Source: Candidatus Omnitrophota bacterium (GTDB lineage: Bacteria > Omnitrophota > Koll11 > 1-14-0-20-64-10). From it: DNA of 64,000 bases. The stretch lies in assembly GCA_023818695.1 (NCBI GenBank), contig JAMWCF010000001.1:372001-436000 (forward strand), written 5' to 3'. The notes under the pieces were generated by a model, which did not search any database, was not told where the DNA came from, and worked only from the letters and a program-made list of their open reading frames with translations. A program made the translations under genes and the position numbers. Position 1 is the first letter of the stretch. The number at the start of each line of letters is the position of its first letter. Of the stretch, positions 35,979-43,831 are shown one piece after another.

Positions 35979-38042
35979 ATGGGAGGAGAACCTTTCCGTT
36001 CTGATCACGCCTCCCTTGCATGGAAGACTGCTTTACTGACCGGATTCTGCTCCTTCATCTCTTATCTTCTGACGCTGGCTCCCACCGTTGTGGGAGGGGA
36101 TTCAGGAGAATTAACCACTGCGGCTGTCACGCTGGGAGTTCCGCACCCTCCCGGCTATCCTCTCTATTGTCTTCTGGCCCATTTTTTCTCCCTTTTACCA
36201 TTTTCTGAACCGGCCTACGGAGTCAACCTCTTTTCCGCGACAGCCGCTTCAGCAGCCACCGGGCTGCTCTCTTTTCTCATCGTGACATCAGGAGCCGCTA
36301 TCGTCCCCTCCTCCAAACCCTTGTTCCTCGGAACAGCCGGCTGGACGGGCGGCCTCCTGTGGGCCTGGTCTTCAAACTTCTGGAATCAGGCCGTCATCGC
36401 GGAAGTTTACACCCTCCACACCTTCTTCGTCATCGGCTACCTGCTTCTCCTGTTCCTCTGGTCCGAAAACCCTGTGCCCAAACGCCTCTATCGCTGCTCA
36501 TTGTGGCTCGGGTTGAGCATGACGAACCACCATTTGACTCTCCTGTTTCTGCCGGTCCTGCTCTATCAGGGATTCGTGACCGTTCATCGCGACCGGACAC
36601 TCGACCTTCTCAAAACAGGGCTCAAAGCACTCGGATTCTTTGCTCTGCCCCTTCTCCTCTACCTCTACATTCCGATCCGTTCTTGGATGGGCGCCCCTCT
36701 TGACTGGGGTCGCGCCGTAACATGGGAATCCTTCGTCGCGCATCTGACCCGGAAACAATATTCCGGCTTGAACATCCAGGGCAACCTCGCCACGATTTTT
36801 GACGCGAAAAAGCTGTTCGACCCCGATTCAATCAAATCCTACATCAATCATTTGGGCAGCGAATACAGCTGGCTGTGGCTGGCGGGGATCCTCGGGATAG
36901 CGGTCTGTCTAAAAAAAAACATCCGGCTTCTTGTGCCTCTCCTTTTCATCTGGTTTTTCGGCAGCTTTTTGATCTGGATCAACACCCAGCAACACCATTT
37001 TTCTCACCGTTTTTCCCATTATCTTTTCGATGTCTTCCTCTTGAGCGGAGAACCGACCCTTCTCTTGTGGATGGGCTGGGGACTCCTGTGGCTTTTCCGA
37101 AAGATCGGCCGCACCAGGGACGGAATTCTGCTGATGTCGGCAGGGGCAATCCTGCTTCCAATCGGCCTCGCCGGCCTTCAATGGCGGTACAATGACAGAA
37201 ACGGAGATTACATCGCTTACGACTTTAATTCCCAAATTCTGGATGCCCTCCCAACAGATGCCATTTACTTCACTTACGGGGACACAAATACCGCCGTTAC
37301 GGCCTACCTCCGACTCGTGAAGAACCGCCGCCCAGATGTTCTTCTTCTTGACTACAGCTGCGGGCAAGTATTTAAAGAAACGCCGCCTTATTGGGGACCC
37401 AACCGGAATCCGGAGAAACACAAAAGGGTTCTCGAATCCATGGTTGATTTTGTTCACAAAACACCCGATCCGGTTTACATCGCCTACGGCCACCCCCTCA
37501 TCGACAAACTCCTTCCTCATATCGTCCCCTACGGCCCTCTCGCCCATTACGACCCGACGCAAGACGCGCTCAACCCAAAACGCTCTTCTTTCCGGAGCGA
37601 CTTCCCCTGGCACACTTTGAAGCTCCGCGGTCTCGACAAACCGATCGCCTTTAGTGATCAATGGAACTGGTTTACCATCGGAGATTGTCTCCTCGGCCAA
37701 GTCTTCGAAAAGCTCGGCGCCGCAAGCGGCTTTGAAACCATCGACAAATTCTCCCGGATTCTCCTCCTGGATTCTAAAACGTGGCTGGAAAATGGCGGAC
37801 TCAGCCTGCTTTATTTTTTTCAGGGCCGTCTTGAGGAGGCCCTCACCGAACAATACAGGGTCGTTCTCCAGATGCCGAATGAGCCCACTGGATATTTCAA
37901 CCTCGGTCTTCTGTGCGCAGCAACCGGCAGCAGGGAAAACGCTTTGATTCTTTGGAAGCAAGCGCTGCGGCTTAAACCAAACTGGCCGATCGCGGAGAAA
38001 GCTCTTGCTTCCATGGAAGACGTAAGTGGAGATCCCCCGTGA
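35979..38042 (+). CDS. DUF2723 (TMEM260-like) multi-spanning membrane protein, probable glycosyltransferase
   Basis: 687 aa. About ten membrane helices in the first 400 residues, with the DUF2723 signature near the N-terminus: TLAPTVVGGDSGELTTAA and GVPHPPGYPLYCLL, where the Asp/Glu pair corresponds to the GT-C catalytic loop. The C-terminal part is soluble and ends in a TPR-like helical pair. Relatives include TMEM260, an O-mannosyltransferase. Directly after the pilins and before three glycosyltransferase genes, so pilin or surface-protein O-glycosylation is inferred. Start codon not certain. Confidence 0.8.
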   Translation: MGGEPFRSDHASLAWKTALLTGFCSFISYLLTLAPTVVGGDSGELTTAAVTLGVPHPPGYPLYCLLAHFFSLLPFSEPAYGVNLFSATAASAATGLLSFLIVTSGAAIVPSSKPLFLGTAGWTGGLLWAWSSNFWNQAVIAEVYTLHTFFVIGYLLLLFLWSENPVPKRLYRCSLWLGLSMTNHHLTLLFLPVLLYQGFVTVHRDRTLDLLKTGLKALGFFALPLLLYLYIPIRSWMGAPLDWGRAVTWESFVAHLTRKQYSGLNIQGNLATIFDAKKLFDPDSIKSYINHLGSEYSWLWLAGILGIAVCLKKNIRLLVPLLFIWFFGSFLIWINTQQHHFSHRFSHYLFDVFLLSGEPTLLLWMGWGLLWLFRKIGRTRDGILLMSAGAILLPIGLAGLQWRYNDRNGDYIAYDFNSQILDALPTDAIYFTYGDTNTAVTAYLRLVKNRRPDVLLLDYSCGQVFKETPPYWGPNRNPEKHKRVLESMVDFVHKTPDPVYIAYGHPLIDKLLPHIVPYGPLAHYDPTQDALNPKRSSFRSDFPWHTLKLRGLDKPIAFSDQWNWFTIGDCLLGQVFEKLGAASGFETIDKFSRILLLDSKTWLENGGLSLLYFFQGRLEEALTEQYRVVLQMPNEPTGYFNLGLLCAATGSRENALILWKQALRLKPNWPIAEKALASMEDVSGDPP

Positions 38043-39004
38043 CCGTCCCTCTACCTCTTGTCAGCGTTATCATCCCGGTCCCGCCAGGAATGACTCGGCC
38101 CTTGATCCTCGATTCCCTTGAAAAGATCGACTATCCGAAAGACCGCCTTGAGGTACTTGTCAGCGCGGGGAGGATGCCGCCTCGCCAACGAAACCTGGCC
38201 GCTCAAGAGGCGGCGGGAACTTACCTCCTCTTTTTCGACGATGATGTCAGCGTTCCGCCGGATTATCTCCACGAATTGCTCCGACTCTACCAACAATGGG
38301 ATTCCGACGCCCTCGGCGGTCCATGCCTGCCGGACCCCAACAAGCGATCCCTCCAACAAATGGCCATCGCCCACGTTCTTGGATCCTGGTGGGTGCTGGG
38401 GCCTCTGTGCGCCCGCTACAGACCGGCGAAGGCAACCCGGCACGCCACGGACCGCCAGCTTATCCTTTGCAACCAGAGCATCCGCCGGGACGCCTTCCGA
38501 AAGAGCGGCGGCTTCAATGAGCGCCTTTTCCCAAACGAGGAAAATGAGCTTCTGGATCGGTTCCGCCGAAACGGCCTGAAACTTGGCTATTCCCCCTCCT
38601 TAGCGACGCGGCGGCCGACGGAAACCTCATGTGTGGATCACTGGAAGAAGGTGTTCCATTACGGACGGGGCAGGGGACGGCAACTGAAAATCGCTTTCTC
38701 ATTCAGAAACCTGGAACATCTGCTCTTCATGCTCGTGGAGACAACCATTCTCGGCGGACTCCTTCTGCCCTGGCCCGGCGGAAAATGGCTCTGGCTGCTC
38801 TGCCTCCTCTGGCTGGCCGCGCCAACGTTAGAGGCCATCCGGCGGCTTCAATCGCTGCCAGCCGGATTGCTGACCGGCGTGGTCATCGCTGGCACGCATC
38901 TGTCCTACTGGGTGGGTTTCTGGTGCGGGCTGTTGACGTGGGATCGGCGAAGAGAAAAACTTGAAAATGTGGACGTCTCCATCCGGCGAATCAATTTCTC
39001 GTAA
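38039..39004 (+). CDS. Glycosyltransferase family 2 with C-terminal membrane helices
   Basis: 321 aa, GTG start overlapping the previous stop by 4 bp. GT-A fold: VSVIIPVPPG, metal-binding FFDDDVSVPPDY, and GGFNERLFPNEENELLDRF acceptor-side acidic motif. Two or three hydrophobic helices after residue 220 anchor it to the membrane. Sugar donor and acceptor unknown. Confidence 0.85.
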   Translation: MTVPLPLVSVIIPVPPGMTRPLILDSLEKIDYPKDRLEVLVSAGRMPPRQRNLAAQEAAGTYLLFFDDDVSVPPDYLHELLRLYQQWDSDALGGPCLPDPNKRSLQQMAIAHVLGSWWVLGPLCARYRPAKATRHATDRQLILCNQSIRRDAFRKSGGFNERLFPNEENELLDRFRRNGLKLGYSPSLATRRPTETSCVDHWKKVFHYGRGRGRQLKIAFSFRNLEHLLFMLVETTILGGLLLPWPGGKWLWLLCLLWLAAPTLEAIRRLQSLPAGLLTGVVIAGTHLSYWVGFWCGLLTWDRRREKLENVDVSIRRINFS

Positions 39005-40184
39005 CGGTTCAAAGAAGGTCGCTGTCATGGTCATGACCTATGCGAAGGGACCAACCATGACCTGCCGTGTCATTCCCATGTCGAAGCAGCTGAAAAAACA
39101 TGGATTGGAATTCCAGATTTTCGCTTTAAGCGAACACTTTCGGGGCGGGGAAGAAACAACCCGGATCGATGGAGAACCAGTTCATGTCATCGGGCAAGCT
39201 CATTTTACCACTGGACCAAACGGGGAAAAGATCCGGTTCGGTGGGTTGCGCTACCTCCAGGAGGTATGGAAGACATTTTGCCGGTTTACGAAGCGGCTTC
39301 GAAGGGAACACCCGGATATTGTTCACGTTTTTACGACAGATCCGGGAGCTCTTTTCATCGCGATGGGGCTTCGACTTCAAGGATTCCGGGTTATCCTGGA
39401 CGTCGATGATTCAACTTATGGAATGGGCGTCATGGCCGGTTACCCGAAACCTATCTTGTGGATTCAGTGGCTGCTGGAGAACAGCATCCCTCGAACCTTC
39501 CGCTTCCTCTCGGGGGCCACCTTTTCCAGGGCTCGACAATACAGGGGTTTAACCCGTTTGCAGATACCCGTAACAACGAATGGGTATCAACGGAACTGGG
39601 CAGCCGGTTCTCAACCACTCATCCGGGTGATCATGGTCGGAAACATGGCGGCGATCCATCTCCACATGAAAGTCGTCGAAATCATTCCAAAAATCATCCA
39701 TCGGAATGATAGAATCCGATTTTGTTTTATCGGAACCGGTGAGCGTTTCCCAGCCGTTCAAAGGAGAGCAAAAGAACTCGGTTTAACCGACGCCCTGGAA
39801 CTAACAGGGTATCTGCCTCGGGAACAAGTCATCCGGAAAATGTGTGAAGCAGACATCGGGATCTGCCCGATGGAAAACAACCCGTTTGACCGGTCGAGAC
39901 TGCCGATGAAAATATTGGAGTACATGGCTGCCGGCTTGTGCGTCGTATCGGCGCCCATTGGCGACATCCCCAATGTCATTCAGCATCGAAAAAACGGCTG
40001 GCTTTACCGGCCGGGGGATATGAACGATTTTGCGGAGGGTATCGTGCAACTCGCTTCCGAACCGGACCTAATAGGGCGACTCGCCAAACAGGCGCTGGAG
40101 GACGTCCGGCAATATGATCCATCAAAAATCGAAAAGGCATGGCTCCATTTCTACAGAAAGGCTGGCGGATGGATCCAGAAATAA
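38961..40184 (+). CDS. Glycosyltransferase family 4 (GT-B)
   Basis: 407 aa, overlapping the GT2 gene by 44 bp. C-terminal GT4 motif CPMENNPFDRSRLPMKILEY followed by MAAGLCVVSAPIGDIP, the E-x7-E nucleotide-sugar site. N-terminal Rossmann half is less conserved. A start further in (ATG 39027) would remove most of the overlap. Confidence 0.85.
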   Translation: MKMWTSPSGESISRNGSKKVAVMVMTYAKGPTMTCRVIPMSKQLKKHGLEFQIFALSEHFRGGEETTRIDGEPVHVIGQAHFTTGPNGEKIRFGGLRYLQEVWKTFCRFTKRLRREHPDIVHVFTTDPGALFIAMGLRLQGFRVILDVDDSTYGMGVMAGYPKPILWIQWLLENSIPRTFRFLSGATFSRARQYRGLTRLQIPVTTNGYQRNWAAGSQPLIRVIMVGNMAAIHLHMKVVEIIPKIIHRNDRIRFCFIGTGERFPAVQRRAKELGLTDALELTGYLPREQVIRKMCEADIGICPMENNPFDRSRLPMKILEYMAAGLCVVSAPIGDIPNVIQHRKNGWLYRPGDMNDFAEGIVQLASEPDLIGRLAKQALEDVRQYDPSKIEKAWLHFYRKAGGWIQK

Positions 40185-40930
40185 AAGCTCTTGTCATCAT
40201 CCCCACCTACAATGAACGGGCCGCGTTGCCAATCATCACCCCGGAGATACTGGCACTCCGGCCCGATATCGGGCTTCTCATCGTCGATGACAATTCTCCT
40301 GATGGAACGGGACAGGTGGCTGCATCCCTCTGCGAACAGTTCCCAGGCAGAATGTGGGTCCTGCATCGACAGGAAAAATCGGGCCTTGGCTCCGCCTACC
40401 TTCAGGGGTTCCGCTGGGCCATACAAAACATAGAGCGCGTGGAGTACCTCCTTCAGATGGACGCGGACAGGTCCCACGACCCTGCCGCCATCCCATCGCT
40501 GATCGAGGCCGCCGCATCCGCAGATCTGGTTATCGGGTCCCGCTACATCAACGGCGTGAGGATTTTGGACTGGCCGATGGAGCGGCTGCTCTTAAGCCAT
40601 ATCTCGAATACGGTGACACGAAAGCTGATCGGGCTTCCTCTGACCGACTGCACAAGCGGTTTTAAATGTTTCCGACGGGAAACCATCAAGAAGATCCTTG
40701 CTAGAGAGATCAACGCCAGAAGCTACGACTTTCAGGTGGCGGTCAACACCTTGTGCCACTGGCTCAATCTGACTATCACCGAGGTGCCAATCACTTTCCA
40801 CAACAGAAGCCAGGGGATTTCCAAACTCACGCGTTCAGATGTGATCCGCGCCGCATCGCTTATTTTCAAACTCGGTTTCATGCGGTTTTTGCCTCGATCC
40901 ATTCGGGTTGCGGGCCATAAATCGTATTAG
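40169..40930 (+). CDS. Polyprenyl-phosphate mannose/glycosyl synthase (DPM1-like GT2)
   Basis: 253 aa from ATG 40169 (an upstream ATG at 40139 overlaps the GT4 gene). VIIPTYNERAALP, LIVDDNSPDGTG, LQMDADRSHDP, GSRYINGV and the RSQGISKLT end are DPM1 signatures. No membrane domain, so a soluble or peripheral enzyme. It would make the lipid-linked sugar donor that the DUF2723 protein could use. Confidence 0.88.
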   Translation: MDPEIKALVIIPTYNERAALPIITPEILALRPDIGLLIVDDNSPDGTGQVAASLCEQFPGRMWVLHRQEKSGLGSAYLQGFRWAIQNIERVEYLLQMDADRSHDPAAIPSLIEAAASADLVIGSRYINGVRILDWPMERLLLSHISNTVTRKLIGLPLTDCTSGFKCFRRETIKKILAREINARSYDFQVAVNTLCHWLNLTITEVPITFHNRSQGISKLTRSDVIRAASLIFKLGFMRFLPRSIRVAGHKSY

Positions 40931-40938
40931 AACTTTGT

Positions 40939-40967
40939 TTGAACTGGGTGCCAAAGTCGGGTATACT
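40939..40967 (+). promoter_or_regulatory. Sigma70-type promoter of the fourth pilin gene
   Basis: TTGAAC at 40939-40944 and TATACT at 40962-40967 with a 17-bp spacer, 30 bp before the pilin ATG. It makes this pilin a separate transcription unit, closed by the terminator at 41461. Confidence 0.75.
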
Positions 40968-40996
40968 TCGTATGAATAGAATAGGGGTTAGGAGCC

Positions 40997-41440
40997 ATGA
41001 CAAAAAGACGCAACCGAAATCGGCGAATAAAGAAAGAAGGCAAGAGGGGCTTCTCCCTCATGGAATTGTTGGTGGCGATCATCATCGTGACCATTCTCAC
41101 CAAAGCTGCGCTGCCGGGTTACGGGCGCATGGTCGAAAAATCCAGGATGCGGGATGCTGAAGCAAAGCTGAACATCATATATCAAGCTGAACGGATTTAT
41201 GACCTTGACAACAACATCTACGCAACCCGCGCGCAATTGATTCCGGCATATTCCCCCGAACCCAACACGCCCGATTTCACCTTCACCATCACCAGCACCG
41301 ACTTCAATACCGGCTACACGGCGACGGCCACCCGAAACGGCAGCGGCAAATACGGCGGCAGCACCATCTCCCTGACACAGGCCTTTTCTGGCACCTACAC
41401 TTACAGCGGCGAATACAACGCCAACGGACTTCCTAACTAG
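40997..41440 (+). CDS. Type IV pilin-like protein (copy 4, divergent)
   Basis: 147 aa. Unusually basic 18-residue leader MTKRRNRNRRIKKEGKRG, then |FSLMELLVAIIIVTIL with Glu5. The body differs from copies 1-3: it has RDAEAKLNIIYQAERIYDLDNNIYAT and a Thr/Gly-rich beta region with TYTYSGEYNANG. Ribosome-binding site TTAGGAG. Likely a minor pilin or pseudopilin. Confidence 0.87.
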   Translation: MTKRRNRNRRIKKEGKRGFSLMELLVAIIIVTILTKAALPGYGRMVEKSRMRDAEAKLNIIYQAERIYDLDNNIYATRAQLIPAYSPEPNTPDFTFTITSTDFNTGYTATATRNGSGKYGGSTISLTQAFSGTYTYSGEYNANGLPN

Positions 41441-41460
41441 TTTTCGTTCGGATCCGTTCA

Positions 41461-41497
41461 AAAACCCCCGCTTTCATCTGAAAGCAGGGGTTTTTGT
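41461..41497 (+). terminator. Rho-independent terminator after pilin 4
   Basis: ACCCCCGCTTTCA pairs with TGAAAGCAGGGGT (one internal mismatch) over a 2-nt loop, with TTTTTG after it. It lies just upstream of the tRNA promoter. Confidence 0.88.
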
Positions 41498-41500
41498 TTA

Positions 41501-41509
41501 TGCTATACT
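41501..41509 (+). promoter_or_regulatory. Extended -10 promoter for tRNA-Ala
   Basis: TGCTATACT: a TGn extended -10 with TATACT at 41504-41509. Transcription would start near 41516, a few bases before the mature 5' end at 41522. No clear -35; that position is occupied by the terminator. Confidence 0.55.
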
Positions 41510-41521
41510 GTTGACTCTCAT

Positions 41522-41594
41522 GGGCCGGTAGCTCAGTTGGGAGAGCGCTGCAATCGCACTGCAGAGGCCAGGGGTTCAACTCCCCTCCGGTCCA
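41522..41594 (+). tRNA. tRNA-Ala (anticodon CGC)
   Basis: 73 nt full cloverleaf: acceptor GGGCCGG/CCGGTCC with the alanine identity pair G3-U70, D-arm GCTC/GAGC, anticodon stem CTGCA/TGCAG with loop ATCGCAC (anticodon CGC, codon GCG), T-arm AGGGG-TTCAACT-CCCCT, discriminator A. The 3' CCA is not encoded. Confidence 0.97.
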
Positions 41595-41598
41595 TACT

Positions 41599-43098
41599 CT
41601 AACCTTTCTTTTTTCGCGCAATCCAGGGGGTTACCAACTCACGCGGATGGTAAGACTCTTTGGCCTGACGCAACCCCGAGAGGCCCGAATCTCCCATTGC
41701 GTTGATAAATGGGTAGGAGTTCATCTCTCTGCAGAACTCCCGAAACATAAGTTGCGAAACACCATCCACAGCGGGGTCGGCGATCTCCAGGAAAACGCAG
41801 AAGGTGTCGGCGGACACCTCCGCTCCGAATGTATAACCGGCTATCCGACCCCCCTTTTCCAAAACGCGTCCGGTCACTCCTAACAGATCCCCTTCCATCA
41901 TGAGGCGTCTGTGGAAGAAAAGTCCGTCCCTGACCAAAGCGCGAAAAAAGGGCTCCGGGACTTCCTGTTGTCGATACAAACCCCATTTGGTGTAAAGCTG
42001 AAGACAGGCGACCAGATCGGCCTTCCGGAAAGGGCGAAAAGACCACGCCTCTGCGTTTCTTAAGCACCGATTGATCATCCCCCTTTGCGTCCGGTAGCGG
42101 TCTCCGCGCAAACCGGCGATATCCACCCTGCTGTACAAATACTCCGGTTCCCCGGCTTCCAGATGAAAACCGAAACCGACCCATGCCTCTTTCTGTTCCG
42201 CTTCAATCCCTTCAATCCGGGAAACCTCATTGCCGCCATTAAGCTCCATCAACATGGCCCAGACCTGATCCGCCAACTTTGAATCCGGAGACCGTCCCAG
42301 CGGAGGCAAGGGCATAAAAAAACCACCTGCCTGTTCCGCAAAAAGACAGAGGGAATCTTCAAGCGGGGCCCACCAATACCGGATGATATCAGCCCATCCC
42401 ACTACGCCGGCCGCTGTATATCCGGAGTATCGGTGTTTTTCGAAGGAAAGGGCTTTTCGAAGCTGCTTTGCACCCTCAGGACCCTCCAATGGCCGGAGAG
42501 CCGGGTGCGGGGAAGGGGTATCCAGCTGTCGCCGTACTGCTTTTTTGAGGTGCGGCAACCCCGCTATAAAAAGAAACTCCGGCCAGGTCGGACCGACAAC
42601 TGCCGGATTCATCCGAACATAATGGGCCGCTTCGGGCTTATGGAGGTATTGGATCAGACGCGCCGCATAATCAAGGATTTTTGGATCTTCGATGTTCTCC
42701 TGGATGTATGGGCACTTCAAATCGACCGCCAAGCAAAGACGCTCACTCGATGCATCCTCACATAGAGTGAATGGATACAAGCGGCAATCAAGAGGTCTCA
42801 TCGGATAAATAGTGCACCGGTTCGATCCGGCATCGAAAGCGGGACACAAAAACCCGTGTCCACATTCCTTCAAAACGGGCCGCACGGATGGCCCTGCGGC
42901 ATCCGGCTTGAGCCACCGCACTCTGACCGCCTCTTGAAGCCACCCGGCTTCTTGAGAGGACCACGTCGGCGTCTGAACGTGCTCTGTGTCCGGAAAGCGG
43001 CAACAAATTTTACAATCCAAGCACCGGCTTTCAGGCACCAGCTGGGGAATCCCCTCAATAAAACGGGCCACTTCATCTTCAGAATAAGACTTTCGCAT
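41599..43098 (-). CDS. CxxCxxCC (YkgJ-type) cluster protein fused to an acyltransferase-like domain
   Basis: 499 aa from the ATG at 43098. A 95-residue upstream extension is in frame, but it crosses the divergent promoter and is unlikely. N-terminal C26-x2-C29-x2-CC33 followed later by CGHGFLCPAF...CTIYPMRPLDCRLYPF, the UPF0153/YkgJ putative zinc or iron cluster. The C-terminal 150 residues (FRPFRKADLVACLQL ... NAMGDSGLSGLRQAKESYHP) resemble the DUF2156 GNAT-like domain of aminoacyl-phosphatidylglycerol synthases. Middle region unrecognised. Ends 4 bp from the convergent tRNA. Confidence 0.75.
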   Translation of the reverse strand: MRKSYSEDEVARFIEGIPQLVPESRCLDCKICCRFPDTEHVQTPTWSSQEAGWLQEAVRVRWLKPDAAGPSVRPVLKECGHGFLCPAFDAGSNRCTIYPMRPLDCRLYPFTLCEDASSERLCLAVDLKCPYIQENIEDPKILDYAARLIQYLHKPEAAHYVRMNPAVVGPTWPEFLFIAGLPHLKKAVRRQLDTPSPHPALRPLEGPEGAKQLRKALSFEKHRYSGYTAAGVVGWADIIRYWWAPLEDSLCLFAEQAGGFFMPLPPLGRSPDSKLADQVWAMLMELNGGNEVSRIEGIEAEQKEAWVGFGFHLEAGEPEYLYSRVDIAGLRGDRYRTQRGMINRCLRNAEAWSFRPFRKADLVACLQLYTKWGLYRQQEVPEPFFRALVRDGLFFHRRLMMEGDLLGVTGRVLEKGGRIAGYTFGAEVSADTFCVFLEIADPAVDGVSQLMFREFCREMNSYPFINAMGDSGLSGLRQAKESYHPRELVTPWIARKKKG

Positions 43099-43101
43099 TT
43101 G

Positions 43102-43130
43102 TTTACTCGATAAAAGTTCCGTGCTATAGT
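43102..43130 (+). promoter_or_regulatory. Sigma70-type promoter, extended -10, for the small basic ORF and PilZ gene
   Basis: TTTACT at 43102-43107 and TATAGT at 43125-43130, 17-bp spacer, with TGC directly before the -10. Transcription would begin near 43137, followed by AGGAGGG at 43144-43150. Confidence 0.6.
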
Positions 43131-43137
43131 GTAGCAC
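43121..43137. promoter_or_regulatory. Inverted repeat overlapping the -10 element
   Basis: GTGCTA (43121-43126) and TAGCAC (43132-43137) flank TAGTG. It covers the -10 of the plus promoter and lies 23-39 bp upstream of the minus-strand gene, so one repressor could control both directions. Confidence 0.4.
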
Positions 43138-43157
43138 AAGCATAGGAGGGTACTGCC

Positions 43158-43244
43158 GTGTCGGTAACCCGTTCTCTTCGAGCACGAAGACGGCGCAAGA
43201 GAAGGTCCGGAAAAGCTCATCGGGCAAAAGGGCAAAAGAAATGA
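43158..43244 (+). CDS. 28-residue highly basic peptide
   Basis: GTG start 7 nt after a near-perfect AGGAGGG. The product begins MSVTRSLRARRRRKRRSG and ends AKGQKK: 15 Arg/Lys and no acidic residue. Its stop (TGA 43242-43244) overlaps the ATG of the PilZ gene, indicating translational coupling. It resembles small ribosome-associated basic proteins in composition only; no family is claimed. Confidence 0.6.
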   Translation: MSVTRSLRARRRRKRRSGKAHRAKGQKK

Positions 43245-43804
43245 GACCCGCCGTGTTCTCTGGCCCCGAGCGGCGCCACCGGACTCGGTATAAGGTTCGG
43301 ATCCCGTTTGTTCTCAAGGGTGATTCCCAGGAAGTCCGGGGCGTGACGCGAAACGTTTCCATCCTCGGCATCTCCGCTTTCACGGATGGTTCTATGCCGG
43401 CCTCTCAACCGGTGGAATGTCACCTGAACCTGGCCGGTTCCACCGAAGCGATCGTGGCCGTTGGCACGATTATCCGCTGCGATCCGGCTCTGCAGCCGAA
43501 TTCCGACGGCGCCTACGAAGTGGGTGTCTTTTTCAAGCAGTTTCAAGGCAACGGCGAATCAATCCTCTCTGAATTCCTCCAGCAGATCGGAACCCAGGAA
43601 GAGGACGCCATCAAGTCCGGCTATATACTCCTGAAGCAGAAGCAGGTCGCCAGAAAGAAGAAAAAACGGCTTGAAGCCATCCGGAAACGCCGCCGGCAAG
43701 AAGCCAGACTCCGAAAAAAGAAGCGCACTTTAAAAAAACAGTCGCAAAGCAAAAAGAAGAGGGGCGCCTCCCGCGGCAGAACAAAAAAGAGCATTCGCTC
43801 TTAA
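43241..43804 (+). CDS. PilZ domain protein with very basic C-terminal tail
   Basis: 187 aa. PilZ c-di-GMP signature: RHRTRYKVR (RxxxR, about 12-20) and NVSILGISA (N/DxSxxG, about 39-47). From residue 130 the protein is almost entirely Lys/Arg/Gln, likely one long helix or disordered and suited to binding nucleic acid or acidic surfaces. Coupled to the upstream 28-residue basic ORF. Confidence 0.85.
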   Translation: MRPAVFSGPERRHRTRYKVRIPFVLKGDSQEVRGVTRNVSILGISAFTDGSMPASQPVECHLNLAGSTEAIVAVGTIIRCDPALQPNSDGAYEVGVFFKQFQGNGESILSEFLQQIGTQEEDAIKSGYILLKQKQVARKKKKRLEAIRKRRRQEARLRKKKRTLKKQSQSKKKRGASRGRTKKSIRS

Positions 43805-43831
43805 GAGCGCACAGCGGCGGCGTGTCCAATC

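Noticed and set aside
41522..41594. tRNA gene as an integration site
   Set aside because: No integrase gene and no duplicated tRNA 3' end was seen in the flanking sequence.
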